Made by a program: the position numbers and the translations under genes
Assembly (NCBI GenBank): GCA_002713605.1
Contig: PATL01000041.1
Location: 1-13,316 of the forward strand
Reading direction: 5' to 3'
Source of the DNA: a bacterium
GTDB lineage: Bacteria > Actinomycetota > Acidimicrobiia > Acidimicrobiales > UBA8592
Length of the DNA: 13,316 nucleotides
The notes under the pieces: generated by a model
Told to the model about the DNA's origin: nothing
The model's input: the letters and a program-made list of their open reading frames with translations, nothing else
The model's database searches: none
Shown: positions 13,180 through 13,316 of the stretch, piece after piece
Numbering within the stretch: the stretch's first letter is position 1
How the letters are laid out: every line of letters begins with the position of its first letter

Positions 13180-13316
13180 ATGTCTTCGCTTTGGCCTGAG
13201 CATTTAGACAGCATTGTGGATGAATTCAAAGATTGTTTCGATTCAATGGAAAGGTATGAATTACTATTTGAATATGCTAGAAAAAATCCGAAACCACTTC
13301 CAGAAGAGGAATGGAC
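13180..13316 (+). CDS. sufE: Partial SufE-like sulfur acceptor (3' end outside window)
   Basis: From ATG at 13180 an open frame runs off the window (45 complete codons plus two bases). The peptide starts MSSLWPEHLDSIVDEF and contains MERYELLFEYARK and PLPEEEW. It matches the N-terminus of SufE, whose family pattern is IVxDFxxLxxxexRyxxLixxgkxLpplpee. SufE takes the persulfide sulfur from SufS and stimulates it. The acceptor cysteine lies beyond the window edge and cannot be checked. The gap after sufS is 41 nt. No Shine-Dalgarno site precedes the ATG, and the A-rich TTCAATAAAA about 25 nt upstream could be a TATA element for a leaderless transcript, though readthrough from sufS is equally possible. 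Confidence 0.85.
   Translation, partial: MSSLWPEHLDSIVDEFKDCFDSMERYELLFEYARKNPKPLPEEEW

Overview
The window is AT-rich archaeal chromosome with bacterial-type additions. A transcription factor B (zinc ribbon plus two cyclin folds), a stand-alone ATP-pyrophosphatase subunit of GMP synthase, an archaeal-looking PurE, a TATA box and GGAGGTGA-type Shine-Dalgarno sites point to Archaea. A split glycine decarboxylase, GcvT, SufS/SufE and an Asp-rich thrombospondin-type-3 surface protein fit a mesophilic marine euryarchaeon of the Poseidoniales (Marine Group II) type. That placement is inferred from gene content only; no rRNA or marker phylogeny is available.

Left edge (1-908): the 3' end of a large calcium-binding repeat protein, facing a tRNA-Asn(GTT) gene whose encoded CCA directly follows the protein's stop codon.

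Region 930-6483 (all minus strand): a tightly packed series, read right to left: gcvPA, gcvPB, a four-helix membrane protein of unknown function, purE, guaAB and a one-domain O6-alkylguanine-DNA alkyltransferase. Two junctions are 4-nt start/stop overlaps (TTGA and ATGA), so at least those pairs are probably translationally coupled. The series joins glycine breakdown, which makes methylene-tetrahydrofolate, to two steps of purine synthesis.

Region 6484-10199: a plus-strand SDR-fold protein that has lost its cofactor and catalytic motifs, converging on a minus-strand EF-hand protein with a WW-like segment. Upstream of that is gcvT, encoding the T-protein of the glycine cleavage system. The lipoyl carrier GcvH and the L-protein are not in the window.

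Region 10200-11814: TFB with a clear TATA box, an inverted repeat at its expected transcription start and a Shine-Dalgarno site, converging on a SLOG/DUF2493-type nucleotide-binding protein.

Right edge (11915-13316): sufS followed by the first 45 codons of sufE, which together form a bacterial-style sulfur mobilisation pair for Fe-S cluster assembly.

No intergenic stretch exceeds 300 bases. No insertion sequence, integrase, CRISPR array or rRNA was seen. The items most worth following up are the EF-hand/WW-like fusion, the degenerate SDR, the unknown membrane protein between the gcv and pur genes, and the inverted repeat at the TFB promoter.
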